DNA of 64,000 bases from Vermamoeba vermiformis (taxonomy: Eukaryota > Tubulinea > Echinamoebida), in contig JBEWZL010000002.1 in the NCBI GenBank assembly GCA_045837725.1, forward strand, positions 41,849 through 105,848. The letters are read 5' to 3'. Positions within the stretch are counted from its first letter, which is position 1, and the number at the start of each line of letters is the position of its first letter. Below the pieces are notes generated by a model that made no database searches, was not told the origin of the DNA, and saw only the letters and a list, made by a program, of their open reading frames with translations. Shown here in pieces: positions 1 to 9,583 of this stretch. Both the position numbers and the translations under genes were made by a program.

Positions 1-128
1 AACAAAATTCAACGCTGGTCAAGTTGGTGAAGCGGTATGTTCGAACTAGATTGAAGAAATACAAATGATTAGTATTAATGGTAAAATTAAGTAATTTCCA
101 GACGGTTATCAGGCTTATGTGAAGCGAT
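1..128 (+). CDS. 3' tail of a truncated gene (two exons)
   Basis: The window opens inside what may be a coding exon. Positions 2-34 read TKFNAGQVGEA, followed by a plausible donor (GTATGT at 35) and an acceptor (TTTCCAG at about 110). The next exon then reads TVIRLM before a stop at about 128. The splice phase agrees, but the piece is too short to assign to a family. Other frames stay open further after the acceptor, so this could also be chance. Confidence 0.2.
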
Positions 129-276
129 GTGCGCTCAAATGTATTCGCCGTCTTTGGGAGATTGTATCGCAACGGGTTTATATAGCTTTATTTAAAGAAA
201 AATATTACAACATAGGGCAATGTAATACAATGCAGTTAGATTCAATTCACATTCGAATTCTTTCGATTCCCCGGAT

Positions 277-474
277 CTAAACTTCGACTTGTTGTGAATT
301 CACTTCAATTAGCTGTTCCGTATCTTCAGGTGTCGTTAAGTATATTCTATTGATAACGGTAGTTTCTTTTGGCTTGTCGCCACAACAGCAGTCGATGCAG
401 ACAAAACAACCACCGCAGCAACAAATGAGAAAGGCAACCACCAAAAGAATGACTACGAGGCTCATTGTGTTCAA
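277..474 (-). CDS. small Cys-rich single-pass membrane protein
   Basis: A single-exon ORF of 65 residues. It starts with a strongly hydrophobic segment (residues about 5-22, SLVVILLVVAFLI) that runs straight into a cluster of cysteines (CCCGGCFVCIDCCCG, residues 18-32). A polar, Thr/Glu-rich tail follows. This is the layout of a small membrane protein with a palmitoylatable or metal-binding Cys patch. I recognise no family. The composition is far from random, which supports it being real, but there is no homologue in the window and no intron to confirm it. Confidence 0.45.
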   Translation of the reverse strand: MNTMSLVVILLVVAFLICCCGGCFVCIDCCCGDKPKETTVINRIYLTTPEDTEQLIEVNSQQVEV

Positions 475-748
475 TTGAACGTTTGAAAAAAATGTGAAGA
501 ATGGTTTTTTAGTACTGATTTTACGGTATGATTGGAGATTTGACCGGAGATTGCCCGTAAAGTTGAAACCGGATTAAATTGTGAACTGAAGAATTTCGGA
601 ACGTTCTTAAAAACTTTTGCGCTTCAAGTTATTATGACAGGAGGTTTAGATCTCCAAAGTTGCTGAAAGCAACAAATCTGATTAATTATTGATTCGGGCA
701 CACACGCACGATTAGTTATATTGCATCAAAGAAAGGCCTGAATGAACC

Positions 749-1036
749 TGCCGCTGGTAAAACTGCTTCGCCTTTTTTGCTCAATAAACCCGTTTTGGCC
801 ACACGACCCAGCCCTCCAAATCATCGTGTTTCATATTCAACTCGTTCTTTCGTTCTTTCAATCGAGGTCAATGCTTTTCAATGCCGTCCAAGTGCGCTAG
901 ACCAACCACGCCCACAACTTTTTGAGCGCCATTGCGGCTCATGTGATGCAGCGCGTTGATCATGTACAAATCTCGTTCATGAAGCGCAGTGCTTTGCTGA
1001 CTTCGGGACAATTTCTGTCGAGAATTGCTGTCACGA
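749..1036 (-). pseudogene. truncated copy of the TraB-domain gene last exon
   Basis: This stretch is a diverged direct copy of 4645-4925, the last exon and 3' flank of the TraB-domain gene at 4676-6565. Long runs are identical on the same strand, for example around the codons for the GLAHLDGIEKHW segment. The copy lacks the rest of the gene: homology stops at about 1036, in the middle of the exon. Small indels relative to the parent break the reading frame. It is a partial duplication, not a gene. The Crinkler-like gene lies between the fragment and its parent. Confidence 0.8.
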
Positions 1037-1188
1037 TAAGATTCTTCGAGCTACGCTCCGCATAATCCTACGAGTAATTATTTTCATATTCGAATTACTT
1101 TTTTTCCGTCTTTCTATCGATTAATTTTATCAACTGTGAGTTAGATCGTATTCATTGATCCTTACTACAATCGCCATACGCGCCACTC

Positions 1189-1284
1189 TATCGCCTTTCC
1201 TTGCCTCGAACAGGGAAGGTGCCTTGCCTTTCTCAAAGCAAGGGAAGGCGCCGTGCCTTCTTCCACCGAGAAGGGAAGGCCGTA
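1189..1284. repeat. GGGAAGG/GCCTT foldback cluster
   Basis: A short GC-rich block in AT-rich surroundings. The units GGGAAGG and GCCTTGCC or GCCTTC alternate on the two strands: AGGGAAGGTGCCTTGCC, then GCAAGGGAAGGCGCCG, then GAAGGGAAGGCC. The pieces can fold into an imperfect hairpin of about 13 bp with a short loop near 1235. I see no coding sense in it. It lies just upstream of the Crinkler-like gene, so it could be a promoter element or the scar of a small foldback element. Confidence 0.5.
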
Positions 1285-1367
1285 TTATTTTTTGCCGGAA
1301 ATCACGGGTAGCGACGAAAAATTCTGTTGAAGTTGGAAGATCATTAGACCCGCCTTTATCATTAACA

Positions 1368-1484
1368 ATGGACAGTAAAACTATAGATCAGGTTACTTAT
1401 AATGAGCTGCGAATAGAAGCAAAAAAGTTAGGAATACCAGCAAATGTAAGATATCGCGTTACTGTGAACTTCGCAGGCATTTAA
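1368..1484 (+). CDS. short ORF resembling the first helices of a SAP domain
   Basis: The ORF begins MDSKTIDQVTYNELRIEAKK and continues LGIPAN, which matches the N-terminal half of a SAP DNA-binding motif (LxxxELRxEAKKLGIP). A good donor (GTAAGA) follows the IPAN codons. The other half of a SAP motif (HLIRKIK) is readable downstream in another frame, but I could not join the two in phase with a GT-AG intron. It may be a lost or alternative first exon of the Crinkler-like gene, or a fragment. Low confidence. Confidence 0.25.
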   Translation: MDSKTIDQVTYNELRIEAKKLGIPANVRYRVTVNFAGI

Positions 1485-1678
1485 TTCGTAAAATTAAATA
1501 ATAGGGAAAAAAAGAGCAATTATGGACGCGCGTTTTGGAGGGTAAACGTAAGTTTTAATTTAGAATTTCGTAATTAGGTTTGGGCTTTTACTAATACTAT
1601 AATATTGCTACCTATTGTTTATAATATAATATTGCTAATTTTCTTTATTGCCCAAGCATTTTGAATTGAAATATTAAT
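1485..1678. other. AT-rich spacer before the Crinkler-like gene
   Basis: AT-rich sequence with no supported gene. It probably carries the promoter and 5' UTR of the gene starting at 1679. Together with 1037-1367 it forms the leader region between the truncated TraB copy and that gene. Confidence 0.4.
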
Positions 1679-4611
1679 ATGACTCTGGCAGAACGCAAGA
1701 GAAAGGCAGAGGAAGTCCCAGAAGAAGAACCGAAGACTAAAATTGCTAAATTATCTCACGCAAAAGACACTAATAACGAAGACATCTCGTCAGCAAATAG
1801 CCAAGAAGTTTTCGAGGTAGTACCGCGCGATCTGAAGACCAAAGATCCGGACCAATCAGAGGTCAAAACCGTAACTCGTACCACGGGAAATAATAATGCA
1901 GCAAGCTTTCGTGAAGCCATTCAGTACTTGTTGGCCGATCCAAAACTCAGCAGTGAGTAGACCCAGTTAATTAACGAATCAAGCCATTAATATTCCGCAT
2001 TTTTAGCTCAAGACACCAAGAACGCCATAAAGAAGTTGACCATCGCTATTGAGAAATCAAGCGATCTCGTATATCAACAGGGCGTGTATGGCACGTGCTT
2101 AAAGGTACCTCTGCCTTTGAGAGAAACGCTCAAGTTTGAAAACTATTTCTCCGATGATATCGTCGGCACCGAGATCTACAACCAATTCGTCAACTTCGTG
2201 CAGGGATGTCAAGTGTCAACTCTATCAAAACAAACCTTACGCCTTGGAGCCGTCGTCCAAGGTATTGCCAGAACAATAATGCCGTGGTTCCTTTAGAATT
2301 CTAATTCACATTCTCAGTGAGCGGTTACGGCAAAACGCATTTGGCTCGCGTTTATACTCGTCACAACAAAGGGATCTACATCAAATTTTCTGAACGTCAG
2401 AGCGCTAGTTCGTTCTACAAAGCGATTAATACGACGATCAATGGTCTTCAACAAAAGTATCTGCCTGCGGATATCGATAAACGCACAGGGGAAAATTACG
2501 TTGAATTTACGGAGATGGCTGGCCGAGCAGTTGAGATATTCTTTCTCGCTGCAATAGAGCACTACATCTACTTCTATCATATGAGTACGTCTTAACACTA
2601 TACATAGCACTCTCTAACAGTTTACAAACAGTTTCAGAAAACAACACAGGGAAATTGCGGAAGCGGATGTGATCAAAATGTGCGCGCTTTTGTTCGATAT
2701 TGGCTTTGCCGATCTTTTTCTGCTCCGTGTTAATGACTACTGGAAGAATATTGACAACGAGACTTGGTTTACATTGTGGAAAGGCAAAGTTCGCGATTTG
2801 GCTTCAGAGTTTGGTCTACGCGCTATTTTTTGTGACGAAGTCCATGCATTGCAATCATTGTATATTGGGCACTTCTGTCACACCTCACCGCCTCCTGTTT
2901 GGAACAGCGTAAGCTATGCTCACCCGTCCAATATCTACTAACTTAACATCAATTCGCTAGAAATTGTGCGCCGATCGTGCTGCTTACGAGCAACACATTG
3001 TAATGTACCCTGAAGACAAGAACAGCGATCGATTCCATCCAAATGTTCGCAACGCATACAAGAGGTTGATGACACTAACTTACTTGACTGTGGCAATGTT
3101 GGAGCACATATCTGAGTTTATTCAAATTGGAGTAAGTTTTATTTAAGAATTCTTTTTTGGTCTATTCTTATGATTGTTAATGTAGTGTATATTGTTGACA
3201 ACTGATCATGTGGCAATTGACTACACAAGTGAAAACTCTCTTGCAACTCGAGATCGGGCCACTATGCGTGAGTTCACGTTCACACGCAATGTCTGTTGAA
3301 GACGCTGCCCATTACAATGAGCTAATTCAAACACATTTTGGAATTGACTTGGACACTTACTTGCAGACATTGCCTGATTACACTAGGATCAAAGAAACTT
3401 TGGGAAATCGTGCAGTGTACTTCAACTGGGCACTCTTTGCTGTAAGAATGTTTCATAGGCTAGACTTTCTTAACTTAATTATTACAGACACTTGTTGTTG
3501 CACAATGCTCCAAGCCAACAAACTTGAATGCTAATCTTCCAGACATTTGGCAAACAGCAGAAGAGTCAGTATTGATACAAGCAAATGATTTCCTTTTGCA
3601 GATGGAATTAAAGACAGAAGATGTATGTAACCAATTAGTAGATTAGTGCATACTAACTGCTTGCAGGCCTTTAAAAAAGTTGTATATGCTGCATTGTATC
3701 ATAATGGATACCTGCCAGACAATACATTGGTGACATCAAAAGAAATTGATATTGGTTATCTCCCAGTTATCACAGAAAAAAGCATTGGTGGAGTTACCAG
3801 ATATTACTTGACAGACTACTGGATGATCAAGCAGATCTCCAATACTGCTAATAGGTCATTGCATCTGAAGGTACTGTGCTGTGAACAATTATACATTGAC
3901 TAATGGTTGTTAGGCCCTTGAGCACAGGTACCATTTGGCCAAGGCTGATGGACCACTGGGTGAGGATTCGAGGAAATTTATCATCATGACAAACCAAGGC
4001 AAGACATTCAGCGCTCTTGCTGTCAAAGGCTCAACATTTCACCAGAACTCCATTGCACATCAATGTCGACTGCAAGTACTGTATGCTGCTGATGCATCAG
4101 AATTTGAGTTGAGTGAGATGGATGTGCTCACTAATCCCCACAAACACTTGAAGCATCGACTGGTCAAAGTTTGTGATACTGTCTGCCCTGATGGGCTTAC
4201 TATTTCTGACTCTCCAGGTGGCTCTATCATTTCAGCATGGCAATCTAAGCATTACTTGGAACGTTTGGATGCAGTTGCCATTGAGGAGGCACTCAAGTCA
4301 TTGGACCCAACTACCTTCTTTCATCCTAACTCAAGTGCTAGAGCAGAGTGGGATGCAATCAGGAAGGATACAGTGTGGCATGACAAATACATTCGGGTAT
4401 GAGGTTAATTGAGACCTACAGGTAATGTAGTGTTCTAATTTTTGGTGTTCAGGTAATATGGGCTACTGACTTCACTGAATCAGCAATCTCTGCAATCAAT
4501 AAGTACAATGATGACAGCACACACATCAACAGACCTATTGTCTTAATGTCACATGAGTTACTTCCTATAGAATTTGCTCGAAATTTTGGCCTGTTGTCGT
4601 GCATTGATTAA
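1679..4611 (+). CDS. Crinkler/STAND-like P-loop NTPase, possibly with a C-terminal nuclease-like domain
   Basis: A multi-exon gene (about nine exons, introns of about 40-70 bp). It starts with a basic, nuclear-localisation-like region (AERKRKAEEVPEEEPKTK). A Walker A loop follows, made across a splice junction (VSGYGKTHLARVYT, about 2318-2360), and then a clear Walker B (LRAIFCDEVHALQ, about 2811-2850). The middle (2960-3900) is helical and unassigned. Near the C-terminus, DGLTISDSPGG is followed by ISAWQSKHY (about 4190-4255), which could be the D and QxK of a PD-(D/E)xK-type nuclease; that part is inference. The last exon ends FARNFGLLSCID. The layout matches Crinkler/RHS-type NTPase-nuclease proteins, which are often taxon-specific and mobile. 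It is tail-to-tail with the TraB gene, 64 bp away. Confidence 0.65.
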
Positions 4612-4675
4612 TAGTGTACAATTAGTCGTTAATTTTAATGGCCTGCCACTGGAAATCTGACTCGCCTTTATGGTT

Positions 4676-6565
4676 TCAATTAACACGTTTTGGCCACACG
4701 ATCCAGCCCTCCAAATCATCGTGTTTCATATTCAACTCGTTCTTTCGTTCTTTCAATCTAGTCCAATGCTTTTCAATGCCGTCCAAGTGCGCTAGACCAA
4801 CCACGCCAACAACTTTTTGAGCGCCATTGCGACCCATGTGATGCAGTGCGTTGATCATGTACAAATCTCGTTCGTGAAGCAGTGCTTTGCTGACTTCGGG
4901 ACAATTTCTGTCAAGAATTGCTGTTACTTTGCGCACTCGGCGTCTATTTTTCAACTTCTCGACTGCTGTTTTCAGGTGATCCCTAACAAGCAGATTAATA
5001 TCTAACACGAAGTAGGTTGTTTAATAATATCGAGAAAAATCGAGAGTCTCAAGGAGCTTCGCGTTTCTGCAGGAGATCAAAAAAAGATCCTATCGAGATC
5101 AAAAAAGAAAAAGAAAGTGATTGCGTAACGTGCCTTCTGAGACATGATTCGCAGGAAAGCGCTGCAATCCTGCGAACCAATGTACGAAGTAAAAGCTGAG
5201 GCTTTAGCAGCGCTAGGCATTTTCCAGAGAAAATAAACGATGAAGCACAATTACTTTAGCACTTTCAAGCTAGACACATAACATGCGATGCTATAGTAAC
5301 TGACACTTTGGACAGGGGAGAAATTATTATGGTAGAAAATGCCCGGGCACGAAAAGTTACTAACTTTGCCGAAATTTCCGTCGGCAATTAAGTTCGTCAG
5401 ACTCTGACGGTTTAAAGTAGCTAAGTGGATACCAATAATGCTTACTTTAGATCCTCGTCGGTTGGCGGAGTATTGTTCCGCATATCCAAATCGTCTAACA
5501 TCAGCTCACGCAGTTCGAGGGCTTCCGGATCCGTTGATGATTTGAGGAATCCTTTCAAAAGGGTCATAAACCCTGCCGACTGAGCCAAGCTATGCCTTGT
5601 AGCCTTAAAAAATTCATTAGAAGCAATGCGCGTACTGGAAAATTTTGATGGTCAAAAAGGTAAGGTTTGAAATTTGACTATCAAATTCTAGCGCTCTTAT
5701 TTCTTACTTACAGCAACGCTCCTATCTCCTAATAGAATATTCGCGTTGATCTTTTCAGCCTCTTCCATCGCTACTGCGAATTCTTTGCCGGGTACGAAGC
5801 CTAGATCGCGCAGGTACGAATAGAACTTGCTTATTAAAGTCGTTAATAAATCTCCCGAGAAAAAGCTGCTAAATCCACTGCCTTGGTTGTGTTGAATAGG
5901 ACTAAGCTGCTTGATAACGAAGTGTTTGTCTTGCAAGTGCACTTCTTGCTTAATTTTAATGGCTCGTGCTTCATCTAATTCGACCTAGTTACAATAATAA
6001 GTCATACGTTATATATATTTATGATGCTTACCATTACGGTGTCAGGACGGACTTTTTCAATGACCTGCTCGAAATTTAGATCCGCTCCGTACAAATTAAA
6101 TTTGACTTACGTCTCGTGCTTCTTCAGCAGACTGCTCAGAAATATGCGCTGTACCGACTATAAAGTACTAAACAAGAGTTTGGGTCAAATAGGGTGCAGA
6201 TCTAGCTGTTTTTTGTCATTATGACGTCACTAAATCTTTTATGGCGCGAAGTATGAAATGTGGGTATTTTTTAAAATAATATTCTGATGAATAGTTAACA
6301 TAAGCGCTCGTCTTACCTCTGTTCCAGTGGTTGGATGTCGTAAATAAATTATTCGACTGTCAGCACCTGGATCATTACGTTCCACGAGAAATTTAGACGG
6401 CTTATCATAGTAGTGATATCCTGAGTATTTTCTTTTTTGAGTCTGTATATTTTTTGTGTTGAGTAGAGGTGAAAACAGATTGGTCGCTTTGTTTCGTGCA
6501 GATGCAGCACGGCTCATTCGTGCCACTGACCTCCTGAGTCCTAAATTAAAGGTAGTATTCATCAA
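4676..6565 (-). CDS. TraB-domain protein (TRABD-like)
   Basis: Five exons join in phase. Exon 1 has a basic, Ser/Arg-rich N-terminus ending YSGYHYYDKPSKF, possibly a mitochondrial presequence. It continues through YFIVGTAHISEQSAEEARD (about 6113-6170), VIEKVRPDTVMVELDEAR, GFVPGKEFAVAMEEAEKIN with ILLGDR (about 5730-5810), and ends with the conserved ERD.YM and VVGVVGLAHLDGI motifs in the last exon (4676-4982). These are the hallmark blocks of TraB/PrgY/TRABD proteins; the eukaryotic members studied are tied to the mitochondrial outer membrane. The intron before the last exon (4983-5445) is about 460 bp, far above the local norm, because it holds a dispersed repeat. The last exon is partly duplicated at 749-1036. 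The gene appears intact. Confidence 0.85.
5086..5379 (-). repeat. dispersed intronic element, copy A
   Basis: About 294 bp inside the long TraB intron, lying in the same direction as the gene. It aligns along its length with 46305-46595. Matching blocks, read on the minus strand, are: GAAATTTC...AAAGTT; TACCATAATAATTTCT; GTGCTAAAGTAATTGTGCTT with CATCG; TACTTCGT; and CACGTTACGCAATCACTTTC followed by TTTTTTGATCTCGAT. I see no terminal inverted repeats and no ORF. It ends in a pyrimidine-rich tract, and the intron continues about 100 bp beyond it to the acceptor. Confidence 0.8.
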
Positions 6566-6672
6566 TATATTGCTATTGGTGTTGCTGTTTCTATATAAAT
6601 TAAAAAGTGGAGCCGCGAGAACGGATTTGTATTTACAGGGACTTAATTATTCTACAATTTCGATTACATTCA

Positions 6673-7312
6673 CTACTTGAGTGCTTTATGGTGCGATGAA
6701 TAATAAGATTCTTCGAGCTCATTTAAACCAAGGTCTATTTCTTTCTGTAGCCGTTCAATTTCGGATTCAGCTGCGATGGCTAATTGGTTGTAATTTTCTA
6801 TTTTTTTGTTTGCGTCTTCTCGAATTGTTTTGAAGTCGTTAAGCGATATTGAGTGCTTTAATTCGGCTACTAATTTTAATAAAGCTTCTGCAGCGTTGAT
6901 CTAAAAATCAGACTAAAGTTAGATGCGATAGATCGTCCCAGAATAATTTAATAATTACCATATTTGACGATTGAACTTCTAATTGAAAATTTTCTCGTGT
7001 ATTTTGCGGTCTATCATTCACCTGTAAAAAAATACAAAATTAATAATTCAGATCTGGTTTTCTTCATTCCATAAAAATCTACAAATAATATGTTGCGAAT
7101 AATTTAATTATGACCTATTTAATTCTTACATGAGCAGCACGTAACATGCCGTGGAAACTCTCCAACATCTGTTCGCAGCTGTCATCAATTCGTTTAGCAT
7201 AATGATCCTTTAATCGTTGTAAAGTATCCGTTCGTTGAGGCGGGGGTGCATTTTTAGACATATTTAAATTAACACTATTGTTGCGGCTTGTGTTACACGT
7301 GGCGGGATCCAA
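6673..7312 (-). CDS. MED22: Mediator subunit 22-like protein
   Basis: Three exons: 7312-7130, about 7024-6960, and about 6902-6673. The protein is about 155 residues. It opens with a short polar leader, then QRTDTLQRLKDHYAKRIDD and SCEQMLESFHGMLRAAHV, resembling the MED22/Surf5 start (coil followed by NFTEIIKxAKI). The middle exon reads VNDRPQNTRENFQLEVQSSN, matching the region where MED22 has its RAANIVRA segment. The last exon reads INAAEALLKLVAELKHSISL, then a coiled coil ending LNELEESYYSSHHKALK. The exon order, length and LKxLVxELK motif fit MED22 of the Mediator head. It starts 164 bp from the divergent calponin-like gene and ends 108 bp upstream of the TraB gene on the same strand. Confidence 0.7.
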
Positions 7313-7475
7313 AAAACAACATTTTTAGTGCTTGGCAATAATGTAATTGTACTCTTTGCATTACATTTGCAACCACATATTATATTTTAGTGCGCCTATA
7401 TTTAAAGCTTACTGGACAAACAAAGCGGCGGATCTTCCGTGATCACTCAGAAGTTACCGTTAAATTCAATTTAAT

Positions 7476-8708
7476 ATGGCCGAGATAAAGAAAAGAGACG
7501 TCGCTAATTTTACTGGAGGAGTCACTACGGACGATGGCAGACAATTATTCGGTCTGGATGCGGAGACGTATTTGAAGGTAAATTCAATTGCCTTTTCAAT
7601 AAATTATAATTGTTTATTGGATTATACAATCGGTCATATTATTATACCTCACCCAAATAATTTATTTCGATTTTTGTTTGCTATTATATGCCTATTTAAT
7701 CGAGTTTTCTAGATCAAAGCGAAAGAAGATCCAAACAGAGAACGACGGCTGGGCGAATGGCTTGAAACATTCTTAGAAATTAAACTAGAAGACCCAGGAG
7801 ACCTTCATGTCTCATTAAAGAACGGTATAATTCTTATAATGTAAGGGTCTTAAAATAGTCAAGTCCACATCCGTTCGTTAACTTTTACTCTCGATAGGCT
7901 AATGAATAAACTACGCCCTGGTATTATTGCAAAGTATAATCAAGAACAGCCTGGCAAGAAATTGCACGCTTTAGCTGAAACGGTACGTGGATCTGCTTCC
8001 GGGCAACAATATTAATCCACACGCGTGCTTTTTATCATTCACAAGTTGTCCTATCGTCTGTATATCTAATGAGTATTACATAGGCTAATATTCAATTATA
8101 TTTGCGTGCTTGCGAGAAGATGGGCATTTCGAAGAGTAATTTGTTTGATCCGTACGATCTGCATGCTCGTAGGAATATGCCAGCAGTAAGTAGATTATAT
8201 CATATAGTTTCAGTATTATCACAAATTTAATCAAGAGGACAATATAACTTCAGTATTTGACTCGGATGAAATTCGTAACAGCATTTCTTCCGGATGTGGT
8301 TGGTTTACTAATGGTGTGATTAGGTGATGAATAATTTGGAAATAATGTCTACATTACGAGTATACGATGCTTCGAGTGGACAACTTCAGGCTCCTCAAAC
8401 GAAGCTGGATGCACTTCCACCAAAAGAACGAACCCAGTCTAAAACTTGGAAACAAGTTGAAACATCGCCTGCGATGGTAAATATTAATATAACAAGTATT
8501 ATCAAGGTTATATAACGTATATATAATCAATTCTATTGTGCAGGTTCACGTGTCCCAAATTTCCGAAGATCAAGTTTACGAAGAGCTTATTCAAGCCAAG
8601 AAGGAATTGTATGAAATGCAACGCAAAAAAGGTATTTATAAAGGAAGTCAATTTTTTGGGAAAAAAATGGATGCCGAGGCCAAAGAGAGGGGTACAAATT
8701 TCGGATGA
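7476..8708 (+). CDS. calponin/transgelin-like actin-binding protein (single CH domain)
   Basis: Six short exons. The start is MAEIKKRDVANFTGGV, followed by a single CH domain. Recognisable blocks are RERRLGEWLETFLEIKL, LHVSLKNGIILIMLMNKLRP, KYNQEQPGKKLHALAET, and the very conserved CEKMGISKSNLFDPYDLH (about 8107-8165), then VMNNLEIMSTL. After the CH domain comes a linker, a short coil (YEELIQAKKELYEMQRKK) and a final GIYKGSQFFGKKMD, which resembles a calponin-type repeat. The length (about 240 residues) suits calponin/transgelin proteins, which bundle or stabilise actin. An overlapping open frame runs past the stop to 8835 (DDEGPSIAEEETVVEG...). I take it as 3' UTR, but an alternative ending is possible. 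Confidence 0.8.
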
Positions 8709-9583
8709 TGAAGGTCCTTCTATTGCCGAGGAAGAGACCGTCGTGGAGGGCATTGCATTAATTGCACCGGCCTCGAAGAAACCTATTGGTTGGTTTAGAA
8801 GTTTGCTTAATGCTCTCTTCACTTTCTCTGGATAAAGATGCCGATCCAGATCCATCCATAACTCTTTTTGTATTTTTAGATTTTTTGAAACTACGATATG
8901 ATGTAATTACCGCGAAGTTGCAATGTAAAATAAATTAAAATTTAGAATATACCTGGTGACAGCATTGGAAACTCCGAAAAACGTACGAAAAAACGGCGCC
9001 GCTTTCGTAAAAATATCCATCCGCGAGCTAAATATAGTACCGTTTTAAGGCGTATCTGTGGGAAAAGTCACGCGACCTGTGGCAAATGTGATTCATCCGC
9101 GATTTTTGCAAGCGTGATTGGATAATTTTCCGTTGTTTGTTTGGGAGGCTTGGGAAAACGGTCTGTTCATGTTGCAACTTGATGAAATAAGTCAATAGAG
9201 ATCAGTGCATGCTATTATTTTTGTAAATAATGTTATGTTCATTGAGGGTAAGAAGATTAATAGCGAGATCCGATTTCTTACTTTTGTGTTGCAATTTTAT
9301 CTGATAAATAATTTTTCAATTAAAAATGATGCTGCAAAAAATAATAGATAGCATAATTAAGATACAAATTTAGCTGTAGATAATTATTTAAAGAAATTAA
9401 AGATTTTTTGGAATTACAGATCGAACCAATTAATTCAATCCCTTGCAACGAAGAGCGTACACGTTTTTCATTCTATAAAATAAGTATATTACTAATTACC
9501 TTAAACAGAAAACTATCGGTCCCGTGTCACGTTCCCTCTTACGAATCCGATCTGCGCGCCAACAAACCAGATGTGGCTCTAAG
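8709..9583. other. intergenic spacer, no supported gene
   Basis: About 870 bp between two plus-strand genes. The first 250 bp hold the 3' end of the calponin-like gene (AATAAA-like AAATAAATT near 8930). The rest is AT-rich with scattered short ORFs that have no convincing composition. The missing first exon of the beta-lactamase-like gene is probably within 9400-9583, but I could not fix its start. Confidence 0.4.

Noticed and set aside
777-959. Plus-strand 60-codon open frame over the TraB fragment
   Set aside because: It is the antisense shadow of the truncated TraB exon; the same frame appears over the intact exon at 4638-5005.
8700-8835. Acidic C-terminal extension (DDEGPSIAEEETVV...) after the calponin-like gene
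   Set aside because: It lies in a different frame from the calponin-like ending and has no splice sites that would join it; kept only as a possible alternative end.
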